From: Taudactylus pleione
Lineage: Eukaryota; Chordata; Amphibia; Anura; Myobatrachidae
Length of the DNA: 64,000 nt
Direction: 5' to 3'
Assembly: GCA_031769625.1 (NCBI GenBank)
Contig: JAUIMM010000601.1
Location: forward strand, 2,647,001-2,711,000
This document shows, piece after piece, positions 44,974-55,122 of the stretch. The position numbers and the translations under genes are program-made. Every line of letters starts with the position of its first letter. Within the stretch, counting starts at the first letter, position 1. The notes below the pieces were generated by a model, which was not told the origin of the DNA, searched no databases, and saw only the letters and a program-made list of their open reading frames with translations.

Positions 44974-45568
44974 TGTGACACAGTTAGGTTAGGGGGTCCC
45001 TCTCCTGGGAAGAGGACTCCTTCCACACACAGCAGCAGGGAAGCAGCACACCAGTCTGGATGCAAGTACAAGCTGGTCGGCGCCAGTCTGTATTGTACAA
45101 TGACAGAAATATAAAGAAAACATAAATATAAATCCTAGCCCTGTCGGGGCACTAACTTCACAGGTAGTTCCCTCACTACCAGAACCTGGCAGGGCCTAAT
45201 GCCCTCGCCAGCAACAAAGCACAGCACAGTACTCAGATCGGTTTTCCAAGTGTCTCTGAGCAAACTCCCTGTCTGCTCTCCCAGGTGAGACAATCAGCCC
45301 TCAACACACTAGGCTTATATTGGCCACTCTCAGGTGGAAAACTAACAAGCCTGTTAACAGGCTGCGAGAACCAAAACCTGGAGTGGCCGTGGGTGGAGCC
45401 CTCCCTCTTCTCTCACCCACAACCCCCAGGTCCCAAACCGGCTTTTCAAAAAGCCGAAACTCAAGCCTGCTACACTGCAGACTTTCTCCTGGGGGTTTAA
45501 AACACAAAAGACAGGAATCTGGGACAAATGTACCTGCCACAGACCACTTTACCAGTGATCCTATCACA
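44974..45568 (-). repeat. 3' LTR of the minus-strand Gmr1-like element
   Basis: It runs from TGTGACACAG to CCTATCACA in plus coordinates (595 bp) and is about 98% like 50148-50752. Differences include a 2-bp gap at CAGTACTC(AC)AGATCG and small changes near 45410. In minus sense, AATATAAGC near 45312-45320 could be a TATA-like element. Confidence 0.9.
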
Positions 45569-47385
45569 TATCCCCCCCTTTGTTTCGACCTGTGGGGTGG
45601 AACAACTGAAGCCCCCAAACAATGAACGCGTGACAATGCGTCAGCATTGGCCAGCTGGCTTCCTGGCCTGTGTTCCACTGAAAATGTAAAAGTTTGTAAC
45701 GCCAAGAACCATCTTGTAATTCTCACATTACTGTCCTTATTTTCAGACATCAACTTCAGAGGGGCATGGTCAGTGATCAATTTGAACTTTCTTCTGACCA
45801 AGTAGTACCTGAGAGCCTCTAACGCCCACTTTATGGCCAAAGCCTCCTTCTCCACTGTGGCATAGTTTCTCTCATGTATATTCAACTTTCTGCTAAGATA
45901 GAAAATAGGGTGTTCCTCACCCTCCTTGATCTGGGACAGGACCGCTCCAATACCTACTTCTGATGCATCGGTTTGTACTATGAATTCCCTTTCAAAATTA
46001 GGAGTCATCAGGACTGGTTGGGAACACAACGCTACTTTCAACTCCTGAAAAGCTTTCTCTGCCTCAGGACTCCATTCTACCATGACTTTTTGTTTGCCTT
46101 TGGTCAGGTCAGTCAGTGGGACTGCCATGGTGGCAAAGTTGGGTATAAACCTCCTGTAGTACCCTGTAATTCCCAAGAAGGCTCTCATCTGCTTCTTATT
46201 CAGAGGCCGTGGCCAGTTTTGTATGGCATCAACTTTATTGAGCTGAGGCTTTATCAGGCCTCTGCCAATGGTGTATCCCAGATATTTTACTTCCTCCATG
46301 CCTAGACAACACTTTTTTGGGTTGGCTGTCAAACCTGCCTTATAGATGGAGTCCAACACTGCTTGTACCCTGGGTAAGTGAGTTTGCCAATCAGGACTAT
46401 GAACGACCACGTCATCCAGATAAGCAGCCGCATACCATCTATGGGGCCTTAGAATCCTGTCCATCATTCTTTGGAAGGTAGCAGGTGCCCCATGTAGCCC
46501 GAAGGGCAACATCTTGTACTGAAACAAGCCCTCTGGCGCTGAAAAAGCTGTCTTTTGTTTGGCGCTCTCGGTTAACGGTACTTGCCAATACCCTTTGGTT
46601 AGGTCAAGAGTGGTTAAATACCTTGCCGTCCCTAGTCTCTCAATCAGTTCATCCACTCTTGGCATTGGGTAGGCATCGAATTTTGAAACACTGTTCAACT
46701 TTCGGAAGTCATTGCAGAAACGCACACTCCCGTCGGGCTTTGGAATCAACACAATGGGACTTGACCATTCACTATGTGATTCTTCAATAACCCCTAACTC
46801 TAGCATATTTTTAATTTCTTTCGACACCGATTCTCTTTGTGCTTCTGGTAACCTATAGGGCTTTAGATTAACTTTAACCCCTGGGTCAGTGATGATGTCA
46901 TGTTTAATGACCGAGGTTTTCCCAGGTACGTCAGAGAACAGCACCCTATTTCTAATCAGAAACTCCTTGACCTCTTGTTGTTGAATTGCCGACAGGGTTT
47001 TTGCCACTGTCACTTCGGGAACTAAGGGCCCTGGACTTACTGGAGGGTCTCGGACGGCCGACAGTACCGTTCTGTCTTTCCAGGGCTTTAACAGATTTAT
47101 ATGGTATATCTGTTCCGGCTTTCTTTTCCCCGGCTGGTAAACTTTGTAATTGACCTGCCCCACTCTTTCTAAGATTTCAATGGGCCCTTGCCATTTAGCC
47201 AAAAGTTTATTTTCCACAGTGGGAACCAATACTAACACTCTGTCCCCAGGAGCAAAGCTGCGTAACCGAGCATTGTGGTTGTATACCCTCGGCTGTGCCT
47301 GTTGAGCCTGTTCCAGGTGCTCACTCACTATCGGCACTACCGCAACAATTCTCTCCTGCATTTGAGAAACATACTCAATCACCAT
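45301..47385 (-). pseudogene. Gmr1-like pol: integrase C-terminus, reverse transcriptase, RNase H
   Basis: The 694-residue frame begins with the integrase C-terminal domain, a GPY-type module (GDRVLVLVP 47-55, KWQGPIEILERVG 65-77). Reverse transcriptase follows (WSSPIVLIPKPDG 207-219, FCNDFRKLN 223-231, LDLTKGYWQ 260-268, YLDD 322-325). Then come RNase H motifs (QTDAS 470-474, Glu in VEKEALAI about 513, TDHAPL about 537) and NADALSR (580-586). From about residue 600 the frame runs through the polypurine tract (KQRGG) into the 3' LTR and stops there at 45301. The upstream integrase core is in the same phase, separated only by a stop at 47452-47454. The catalytic residues of RT and RNase H appear intact. 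Confidence 0.92.
45570..45590 (-). promoter_or_regulatory. polypurine tract
   Basis: Plus-strand ATCCCCCCCTTTG just inside the left LTR reads CAAAGGGGGGGAT in element sense. It lies 1-2 bp before the 3' LTR and is also translated as part of the pol frame. Confidence 0.75.
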
Positions 47386-47454
47386 TTTGTAAGGACTAGA
47401 CTGCCCCTCCCATGTCTCTTTGGCAATGTCTAGTAACCCCCTTGGGTGTCTCCC

Positions 47455-48438
47455 TTACAACAAGTCGAAGGGTGAAAACCCGGTGGAGGACTGGGGAACT
47501 TCTCTTATGGCCAACAATAAATACGGCAATAAGTAGTCCCAATCCCTACCATCCTTGTCGACCACTTTCCTAAGCATGTGTTTTAACATCTTGTTAAACC
47601 TCTCGACCAGCCCATCAGTTTGGAGGTGATAAACCGAAGTTCTTAACTGTTCGATTTTGAACAGGCGGCATAACTCTTTCATGACTTTGGACATAAACGG
47701 TGTACCCTGGTCAGTTAGTATCTCCTTAGGTATACCCAGCCTGCTAAAGACATGAACTAGCTCTCTGGCAAAGGTCTTGGTTGACGTATTGCGCAACGGG
47801 ATCGCTTCTGGGTACCTGGTAGCGTAATCCATTATGCCCAGAATATACTGGTGTCCCCTGGCAGACTTCATTAAGGGTCCAACCAAATCCATCACTATTC
47901 TTTCAAATGGCACCTCTATGATAGGCAATGGAACTAGTGCACCCTTAAAATGTGGCCTGGGAGTGTGATACTGACACTCAGGGCAGGATGCGCAAAAGTC
48001 AGATACCTCTTTATGAAGCCCGGGCCAGAAAAACCTCTGCATTATTCGCTCAGTGGTTTTCTCTACCCCTAGATGGCCTGCCATTATATGACCATGGGCC
48101 AGATCCAACACTGTTCTTCTGTAGGCTTTGGGAACTATTAGTTGTTCCACAACATCTTCCCCCTTCTTAGTCACCTGATATAACAAAACCTGACACATTG
48201 CCATGTGGGGATAGGACAAAGGACTATCAGGGTCTACGGGTTTACCATCAACTACTTTTACATTCTCCCTGGCTTTTACCAAAGTAGGGTCATTCAACTG
48301 CTCCACGGCAAAGACCTCTCTTCTGACCTCTAAATCAGGCAGATGATCACCTGGCCCAACAACACTTCCCACCTCAATGGGAGGCACATCAGTTGGCGGG
48401 TCACCGTCACGTTCCGCATTCTCTAGTTCGCCAACCAT
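47455..48438 (-). pseudogene. Gmr1-like integrase
   Basis: The 327-residue frame has the N-terminal HHCC zinc module (HGHIMAGHLG, 115-124; C149/C152 and C155) and a complete D,D-35-E core. The core is D184 in VMDLVG, D243 in LTDQG and E279 in VERFNK, with 35 residues between the last two. The integrase joins element DNA to the genome. It lies 5' of the reverse transcriptase, unlike standard Gypsy. It ends at a TAA (47452-47454) inside the conserved FDLL region, and its own downstream part continues in phase at 47385. The stop therefore splits one gene. At its start it overlaps the gag-protease frame (to 48407) in another phase, so either programmed frameshifting or an indel near 48430 separates them. 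Confidence 0.92.
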
Positions 48439-49426
48439 AGTAGAAAAAGGGAATAACTCTCTCAGAAGAAACTCCCTCCTCCACTACATCGACAACCTTC
48501 TCAAATGGATCGGGGTTGTTCACCTCTGGAACAAAACGGCTTTCCCACAACTTCCAGAAGTGAGCAAAGTCTCTCCCCAATATTGCATCGTACACCAGAC
48601 CATGCACCAAACCCACAGAAACTATAGCAGAGCCACATGGTGTCTCGATGTTCACCTCGGCCGTAACATAATATCGAGTATCCCCATGTATGCAGGTCAC
48701 ACCAACAGTTTTCCCTGTATGCCTCAAGGGGTTCACCAGCTCAGCTTTTATAAGTGTCACCAAGCTACCAGAGTCTAACAGTGCCTCTACTCGGTTGCCA
48801 TCTACAATGAGTACACACATGTGCTTATCAGTCTCAGCCTGCCGGTCAGCCGTACAGGCTATCTGTGCAAAGAAAGACCCCCTGTGGTAGACATGAGCAG
48901 TATCACATTGCATAGGTTCAGTTGTAAGTGCACAATTAGCGGCAATATGGCCGAAGCCACCACATCGGAAACACTGAGTCATATTAATGTCTAGTCGTTT
49001 ATGGGGCAAGAACCTTCCCAGCCTGGCAGGCCTGTCTCCAGGTCCTACACCCTCAGTCTTAGGTACATTCCACTGCCCAGCACCCTTCTCCCCTGGAACA
49101 GTCTTACCAGTGTCTCTGGGAGTTCGCCGGTGAGCTATCGGGGCTCGGTGGGGCATACCCATCAGCTCCTCAGCAGCCACATACCTCTCCACCAGCTCGA
49201 CCAACTGGTCCGTGGACTTAGGGTCTGCATGGCTCACCCACTTGCGCAGAGTCACAGGTAATGATCGCAGGTACCGGTCCATCACGACCCTTTCCACGAT
49301 CTGTGGTCTCGTCAGCGTCTCGGGCTGTAGCCATTTTGAGGGACAGATGGATGAGGTCATGCATCTGTGAATGTGGAGGCTTGTCCTTATGGAACTCCCA
49401 GCGGTGGACCCGTTGGGCACAAACAA
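48407..49426 (-). pseudogene. Gmr1-like gag C-terminus (zinc knuckle) and aspartic protease
   Basis: The 339-residue frame is the continuation of gag after a phase change at about 49310-49335, because the first 35 residues belong to another phase. It shows the capsid end (RPQIVERVVMDRYLRSLP), the CCHC knuckle CFRCGGFGHIAANC (about 152-165) for RNA packaging and a retroviral-type protease. The protease active site DSG is in ALLDSGSLVTLI, with the ILGRDF partner motif 60-70 residues later. The protease would cut Gag and Pol. The ATG given is not native. Confidence 0.88.
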
Positions 49427-49952
49427 AGGTGGTGACTCCCAAGTGAGTTAGGATCTCCTGTTTTAGTTTTTTATAGTCCTTGGCATCAGCCAGGCATAAG
49501 TCAAAATATGCTTTTTGTGGCTCCCCAGACAAAAAAGGTACCACCAGACTTGCCCAATGCTCCTGGGGCCAACTCTCCCTTTCAGCCATTCTTTCAAATG
49601 CGGCGAGATAGGCCTCCACATCATCGCCCAAAGTCATCTTTTGGAGGAAGTGACTGGCTCGTATGGAGTGAGTGGTGGTGGGAGGACCAGTATTAACATC
49701 TCTGGGCCGGGCGACCAGGTGCTGTACCACCTCTTTTATGGCCTGGCTGTTTTCCGCTAAGGCCTGGCGGGTTTCCTCGATGGCGACCTGTTGTTGCCTC
49801 TGGGCTGTCTCCAAGGCCAACAGTTGCACCCTGGTGGATTCCTGCTGAGCCCTGGTAGATTCCTACTGAGCTGCTGTAGCTTTCTGCTGAGCCCTGGTAG
49901 ATTCCTGCTGAGCTGCTGTAGCTTGGAGCAAGGCCTTAATAATGTCCTCCAT
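49218..49952 (-). pseudogene. Gmr1-like gag with SCAN-like capsid
   Basis: The likely start is the ATG at 49952-49950 (MEDIIKALLQ). Three degenerate Gln/Ala/Ser-rich repeats (ATAAQQESTRAQQ) follow. Codon 30 is a TAG (49865-49863). The rest, open from about 49829 to 49218, holds a Gln-rich coiled coil and then the capsid (DDVEAYLAAFERMAERESWP, about 78-97 of the open part; FLSGEPQKAYFDL). This region is the SCAN-like fold. The vertebrate SCAN domain is known to derive from gag of this group. An indel at about 49310-49335 moves the downstream part to the frame 49426-48407. Confidence 0.88.
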
Positions 49953-50126
49953 TTTGTCCTGGGGTGTAGGTTGGAAGCTGAACCTTGCCTCTCTGAGCAT
50001 TGGCTGATGCCTCCTCTATGGGACTCCAAGGACACAGTGTTATTTCCACACTCACAAATTGGGTGTATGTCCCTTTAATTTTTAAACGGAAAGTTTTCAT
50101 CTCGCTGCAACTTCAGTGTGTGTGAG

Positions 50127-50144
50127 TGCCCGCATTCTCCACCA
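50127..50144 (-). promoter_or_regulatory. primer binding site, tRNA-Ala type
   Basis: In element sense TGGTGGAGAATGCGGGCA lies 3 nt inside the 5' LTR. It matches the complement of the 3' end of vertebrate tRNA-Ala(AGC), as I recall it, at all 18 positions. Confidence 0.85.
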
Positions 50145-50147
50145 TAT

Positions 50148-50749
50148 TGTGACACAGTTAGGTTAGGGGGTCCCTCTCCTGGGTAGAGGACTCCTTCCTT
50201 ACACACACACACAGCAGCAGGGAAGCAGCACACCAGTCTGGATGCAAGTACAAGCTGGTCGGCGCCAGTCTGTATTGTACAATGACAGAAATATAAAGAA
50301 AACATAAATATAAATCCTAGCCCTGTCGGGGCACTAACTTCACAGGTAGTTCCCTCACTACCAGAACCTGGCAGGGCCTAATGCCCTCGCCAGCAACAAA
50401 GCACAGCACAGTACTCACAGATCGGTTTTCCAAGTGTCTCTGAGCAAACTCCCTGTCTGCTCTCCCAGGTGAGACAATCAGCCCTCAACACACTAGGCTT
50501 ATATTGGCCACTCTCAGGTGGAAAACTAACAAGCCTGTTACCAGGCTGCGAGAACCAAAACCTGGAGTGGCCGTGGGTGGAGCCCTCCCTCTCCTTCCAT
50601 CCACAAACCCCAGGTCCCAAACCAGCTTTTCAAAAAGCCGAAACTCAAGCCTGCTACACTGCAGACTTTCTCCTGGGGGTTTAAAACACAAAAGACAGGA
50701 ATCTGGGACAAATGTACCTGCCACAGACCACTTTACCAGTGATCCTATC

Positions 50750-50752
<3 letters not shown>
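50148..50752 (-). repeat. 5' LTR of the minus-strand Gmr1-like element
   Basis: 605 bp with the same ends as 44974-45568. It is followed outward by the other half of the TA tract (50753-50870). Confidence 0.9.
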
Positions 50753-50793
<41 letters not shown>

Positions 50794-50934
50794 GGTATAC
50801 ATATATATATATATACATATATATATAGATACACATTCTAATAAATTTATATATATATATATATAAATAATTTTATTATTGCCTGGCACCTTATAAAAAT
50901 GGGGGATGAAGTGGAGGGGCGGCTGATGCCAGAG

Positions 50935-51900
50935 GGAGTGGCCGGATATCTAGCTACCAGAGCCGCCACTGCTGTCTCTACATGGCCACAGGGCCAGTGA
51001 TCACTATGTGATCACTGCCGGAGCCGCAGCGGGAGGGTGTCCCGCTGGCGGCCCGGACACATAGCACAGCTGCTTCTACTCAGCCAGTGATCACTATGTG
51101 ATCACTTTTTTTGCTGGAGCCACAGCGGGAGGGTGTCCCGCTGGCGGCCCTGCTATTTAGCAGCAGCGGCAGCTACCAGAGCCGCACTGCTGCTGCTTCT
51201 ACACAGTGATCACACTGATCACTGTGTCTTCCCAGAGCCGCAGCGGGAGGGGGTCCCTCTGGTGGCCTGGCTATTTAGCAGCAGCGGCAGCTACCAGAGC
51301 CGTGCTGCTGCTGCTTCTACACAGTGATCACACTGATCACTGTGTCTTCCAAGAGCCGCAGCAGGAGGGGGTCCCGCTGGTGGCTCCGATACATAGCAGC
51401 AGCGGTGGCTACCAGAGCCACCGCTGCTGCTTCTACACAGTGATCACACTGATCACTGTGTCTTCCCGAAGCCGCAGCGGGAAGGGGTCCCGCTGGTGGC
51501 TCCGATACATAGCAGGAGCAGCGGCTACCAGAGCCACCGCTGCTGCTTCTACACAGTGATCACACTGATCCCTGTGTCTTCCCGGAGCTGCAGCGGGAGG
51601 GTGTCCCGCTGGTGGCCCGGACACATAGCACAATGGTGGCTACCAGAGCCGCCGCTGCTGCTTCTACTCAGCTAGTGATCACTATGTGATCACTGTTTTG
51701 CTGGAGCCGCAGCGGGAGGGTGTCCCACTGGCAGCTCCGATACATAGCAGCAGTGGCTACCAGAGCCGCCGCTGCTGCTTCTACACAGTGATCACTTTGT
51801 CTTTCCGGAGCCGCAATGGGAGGGTGTCCCACTGGCGGCTCCGATACATAGCAGCAGAGGCGACTACCAGTGCCACCGCTGTGGCTTCTCATTGAAGGGG
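50935..51900. repeat. minisatellite with GTGATCAC palindromes (copy B)
   Basis: Longer counterpart of 41440-42080. It has about eight units with GCCGCAGCGGGAGGG(T/G)GTCCC, TCCGATACATAGCAGCAG, AGAGCCACCGCTGCTGCTTC and CAGTGATCACACTGATCACT. Copy B has more units than copy A, so the array has changed in number since the duplication. Confidence 0.85.
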
Positions 51901-52343
51901 GTGGGGCCGGCCAGGCTGCCTGATCACTGCTGGCCACAGTGATTGGGGTCACAGCAGCAGCCGGGGCTACATGAGCCCTGGCTGCTTCCTCTATTGAAGT
52001 GGTGCCGGGAGGGGGGTGCCGATTGTGCCCGATCACTGTGGCCAGCAGTGATTGGGAAACACAGGAGGGAGCCGTGGGTGTAGAGGGACCAGAAGGTCCC
52101 TCTGATATAGGTGACAGTGGGAAGATTAGCTTCCCATAGCCACCTAGTGGCCATTTCTGACTGGTCGTATCAGATACGACCATGTCAGGGAAAGCACAGT
52201 CTGGTAAGGTCGTATCTGACACGACCATGCCAGGCAAGTGGTTAAGGAGGAATGGTGAATGCCTCGAAAACATCTTTTAAACTCGCAGTGAGTTTAAAAC
52301 ATAATTATCACTAGTGATAATTATGTAATGATGAATAGGCCCC

Positions 52344-54002
52344 TTAATAGTACTCAAGAATAAAAAATCACAGAAAGACATATAGCATAACAGTATGACA
52401 CACTTGATGTCACAACAATGTTTACTCATGAGTATTAACTAGAAATATTGAAAAATCCCCCAGACAGTAGGTCAAGCTGGGAGAGAAGGTGAAATATAGA
52501 TATGCTTGAACAGTAACTTAGTAAATTTGTACACTGGGTAAATCTTAATTATATTTTAAACTTGATTATTCTGAATATAAGAGTGACCACAGAAAGGAGT
52601 TTCTTCTTCTATCCGGTTTCCTTGCAAGACCACTGTTACAGCTCTTTATGAAGCAAGTGTTTGAGAGTTTCTGTGGTATGGTACAGCCATACCGAGCTTA
52701 GAAATTCATTAGAGATACCTTTTTAGATGTTGATACCTTTGTTCAATTATTTTAGAGGCTTGTGTTTATATTTAAATCAACATATTATTATCCATATTAC
52801 TGGTTCTAATATATGCGCATATATTAAGTTAATAGAACCATATCACCCTGTTTTTTTGGGGGGGTCTATATTACAAGATTGTGTTCATTTATTTATAATA
52901 TATGAGCAACTATTTAGACTAAACAAATACATTTTGATATGAAGTGTTTTTCTTCTGTCTGATAGGTAATAGGCGTTTCCAATTTTTTTTGAAGATCACC
53001 AAAGGTCTGTAACTAAAATGGCTGTTATTGTGACTATTCTAATTAAATACATTAAAAAGCATTTATGCGCACGTTCACAAAGAAAAGTTTACTAATGAGG
53101 CCAGGAAATTTCCTTCAGCAGACTAAGATCCTGGCCTCTTCTCTTCCACCTGCTGTTGTTGCCCCCTCCCTGCCCAGAAACGGCAGCAAAAGGTGGATCA
53201 ATGAGTCTGTTGCCGAACTGCATGTGATCATTCAGACCTGTACTGCACATGCATGTACTGCATGGCGCATGTGCAGATTCCCACCGTTTGGGAATCTGCA
53301 AGCAGCAGCGCACGTAACCAGCCCCAATGTGCACTATACCTCCTGCAAGCTCATCAATGCAATTTAGCTAAATACTGCATCATGAAGGACATTACTCCAC
53401 ATCTGTAATAGCATCTCTGAGTTTAAGAAGAAGTACTGTACATCCATCTTTTATTTTGAAAGATAAAAATCTTTATTTATCTTCATGTGTGACACTAAAG
53501 TACTTTCCAAATTGCACATATATTTCTCTTTTCAGACTTTGCAGATGTCAAAATAAAATTTTATATTTGTGTAAAAATAGCATCTCATGTATAAGTGAGA
53601 TAAAAAGTGTTAACACATTTTGTGGTTTGACAGAATTTATTCATGTATCTTATTAACAGGTGGCAGGATGTTAGTGTGTAATACATGAACTAGTAGTAGA
53701 CAGTTCTACACACTCCAGACCTCTGACAGATGGGATCGCTCTCCAGTGTGACGACCCTTAGTTTTAAAGTTCTGCAAATGTTTGAATTAGCTTCTAAGTC
53801 CAACAAAAGCCTAAAAACACAAATATCTGTCCTCCACACTGCATAATCTGTAAAACACTCCAGCTGGTAGGAGGCAGCATATTCTTTCTCAGGATCAACA
53901 AGCTATCACTACTAAGAACATTTCTCGTTATTCACGCAGTACTCCATGCCACCCCAGGCTGATATCACATTATAATATACTGTGAGTGGCTAATGGTACT
54001 AT
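52344..54002. other. interval without a recognisable gene
   Basis: An inverted copy of the CAGGATAGAAG...AGAATAATCAAGTT block (direct at 33655, 42193 and 43118) is recognisable at about 52553-52620. Otherwise there are only short frames (for example 53065-53367) without recognisable features. Confidence 0.4.
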
Positions 54003-54700
54003 TCATCATAACATAATTTCACTTGTGATAATTATGTTTTAAACCTGCTGTGAGTTAAAAAAAACTGTTTGGAGGCATTCATCATGCCTCACTGCCTAAA
54101 GTATCACTTTAGAAAAGCAGCTCTTTTTGCAGAGTCAACTTTATGGAAAAGTGACACTTTTCCCTCTACACCAGCCATGCCCTATGGATTTCCCCACTGC
54201 TGCTGGTATCTGTCACCTCCCACACCACAGCCACCAACATCTGTGCCCACCACTGCTGTGTGTAACCCTCTGTTCTCTGAGTGATCTCTCCCCCTGCTGC
54301 TGTTTGCTTTTCCCTGGTGTCTGTTCTGTTGGCTGCCTCCTCTATGTCCTCTCCCCCCACTTCTGCTGTGTCCCATAAGCTTTTCCCAGTGTTGGCATTG
54401 TCCTCGCCCCTGCTCCCCCCCCCTTGCTGTGTCTCTCATCTTTCCCCAATGTTGGGTCTGTCCTCACCCCCATTTCCCCCCTTACTTTCCCCAGTGTCTG
54501 TCCTGTCCTCTCCCTCCTCCATGTCTTCTCTCCTCCTCTGCTGCTGTGTCCCATAAGCTTTTCCTGGTGTCGGCACTGTCCTCGCACCAGCTCTCCTCCT
54601 TGCTGTGTCTCTCATATTTCCCCAGTGTTGGCTCTGTCCTCACCCCCATTACCCCCATGCTGTTTCTTAGCTTTCCCTGGTGTCTGGCCTGTCAACATAA
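54003..54700. mobile_element. element X, copy C, inverted, without element Z
   Basis: ATTCATCATAACATAATT, TGATAATTATGTTTTAAAC and GAGGCATTCATCATGCCTC repeat the inverted right end of X from copy B. The sequence passes directly to TAAAGTATCACTTTAGAAAAG, the part that lies left of Z in copies A and B. So this copy shows the site without Z. A C/T-rich array follows (54270-54690, units of about 60 bp with GTGTCCCATAAGCTTTTCC and CCCAGTGTTGG). Confidence 0.6.
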
Positions 54701-55100
54701 TAGTGCGGCCTTGAAGGCTGAGGTGCAGCTCTGAAGGGCCAAGGTGTAGCAAGACTGTGACTGAGGTATGGCCAACAGAGGATCACAGAGTTCCAGCTGC
54801 CTGCAACAGCTGGAACTGGAATGAAGGCATGATGCAGCATCCCAGTCTGGTAATATGGCTGGGACCTGTCACCAAGATGATCCACAGCCACAGATCATAA
54901 CAGTAACCAATGTTGAGGGAGGACTCTGAACACCCTACTGGATATTAGGGGAGTAAAAAATCTTGGCATGAACAACTGACAATCAATGTCTCCGAGGATG
55001 TCTCCACTTCTTTCCCACATGTTTAGGCTTATGTAACTATCATCCACGGGAAGTTCCTTGAGGAGTTTTTCATCTTATGCTGAATTGTAGTGAGATCTAG
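54701..55100. other. flank of the Harbinger element, no recognisable gene
   Basis: Because the gag-like sequence resumes on the other side (63084-64000), this may be downstream sequence of the same decayed LTR element. CCACAGATCATAACA (about 54888-54902) could be an LTR end, but no partner was found. Confidence 0.3.
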
Positions 55101-55122
55101 GGGTAAATTTACTAAGAATTGA

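Larger units (their letters stand above)
44974..50752 (-). mobile_element. Gmr1-like Ty3/Gypsy LTR retrotransposon
   Basis: The LTRs are at 44974-45568 and 50148-50752, with TG...CA ends and ATAT on both sides. Read on the minus strand the order is primer site, gag with SCAN-like capsid and zinc knuckle, protease, integrase, then reverse transcriptase and RNase H. Integrase before reverse transcriptase is the copia-like order found among Ty3/Gypsy elements only in the Gmr1-like group. It sits in a TA tract that is empty in copy A of the duplication. Confidence 0.93.
42395..52010. repeat. copy B of the tandem duplication (interrupted by a retrotransposon)
   Basis: This is the partner of 32921-42188. 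It lacks the hAT and contains the LTR element at 44974-50752 in a TA tract that is uninterrupted in copy A (about 41325-41352). Confidence 0.8.
44205..52241. mobile_element. TTAA-flanked element Z (copy B)
   Basis: The left end TTAA-CCACTTAACTGACA starts at 44201. The right end is TGCCAGGCAAGTGG-TTAA (to 52245). The left and inverted right ends agree in CCACTT and TG(A/G)CA. TTAA on both sides fits a piggyBac/Kolobok-type target. Near the right end two short palindromes, GGTCGTATCAGATACGACC (52163-52181) and GGTCGTATCTGACACGACC (52208-52226), are spaced by 26 bp. Confidence 0.6.
43183..52343. mobile_element. TIR element X, copy B, complete with nested elements
   Basis: The left end GGGGCCTATTCATCATC (43183) pairs with GATGAATAGGCCCC (52330-52343). 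TTAA follows at 52344, against TTTA before the left end. Without its nested insertions the element is about 1.1 kb. It contains element Z (44205-52241), which in turn contains the palindrome, the LTR element and the GTGATCAC minisatellite. It has no transposase. Confidence 0.65.

Noticed and set aside
50485..50889. 134-codon frame at the 5' LTR
   Set aside because: It is LTR sequence plus TA tract, identical to the LTR-encoded tail of the pol frame at the other end. It is not a separate gene.
53065..53367. 100-codon plus-strand frame as a possible host gene
   Set aside because: No recognisable domain, no splice signals, and an overlapping open frame on the other strand. Support is insufficient.
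54182..54734. Overlapping Ser/Pro/Leu-rich and Arg/Gly-rich frames on both strands
   Set aside because: They derive from a C/T-rich tandem array in element X copy C. No domain is visible.
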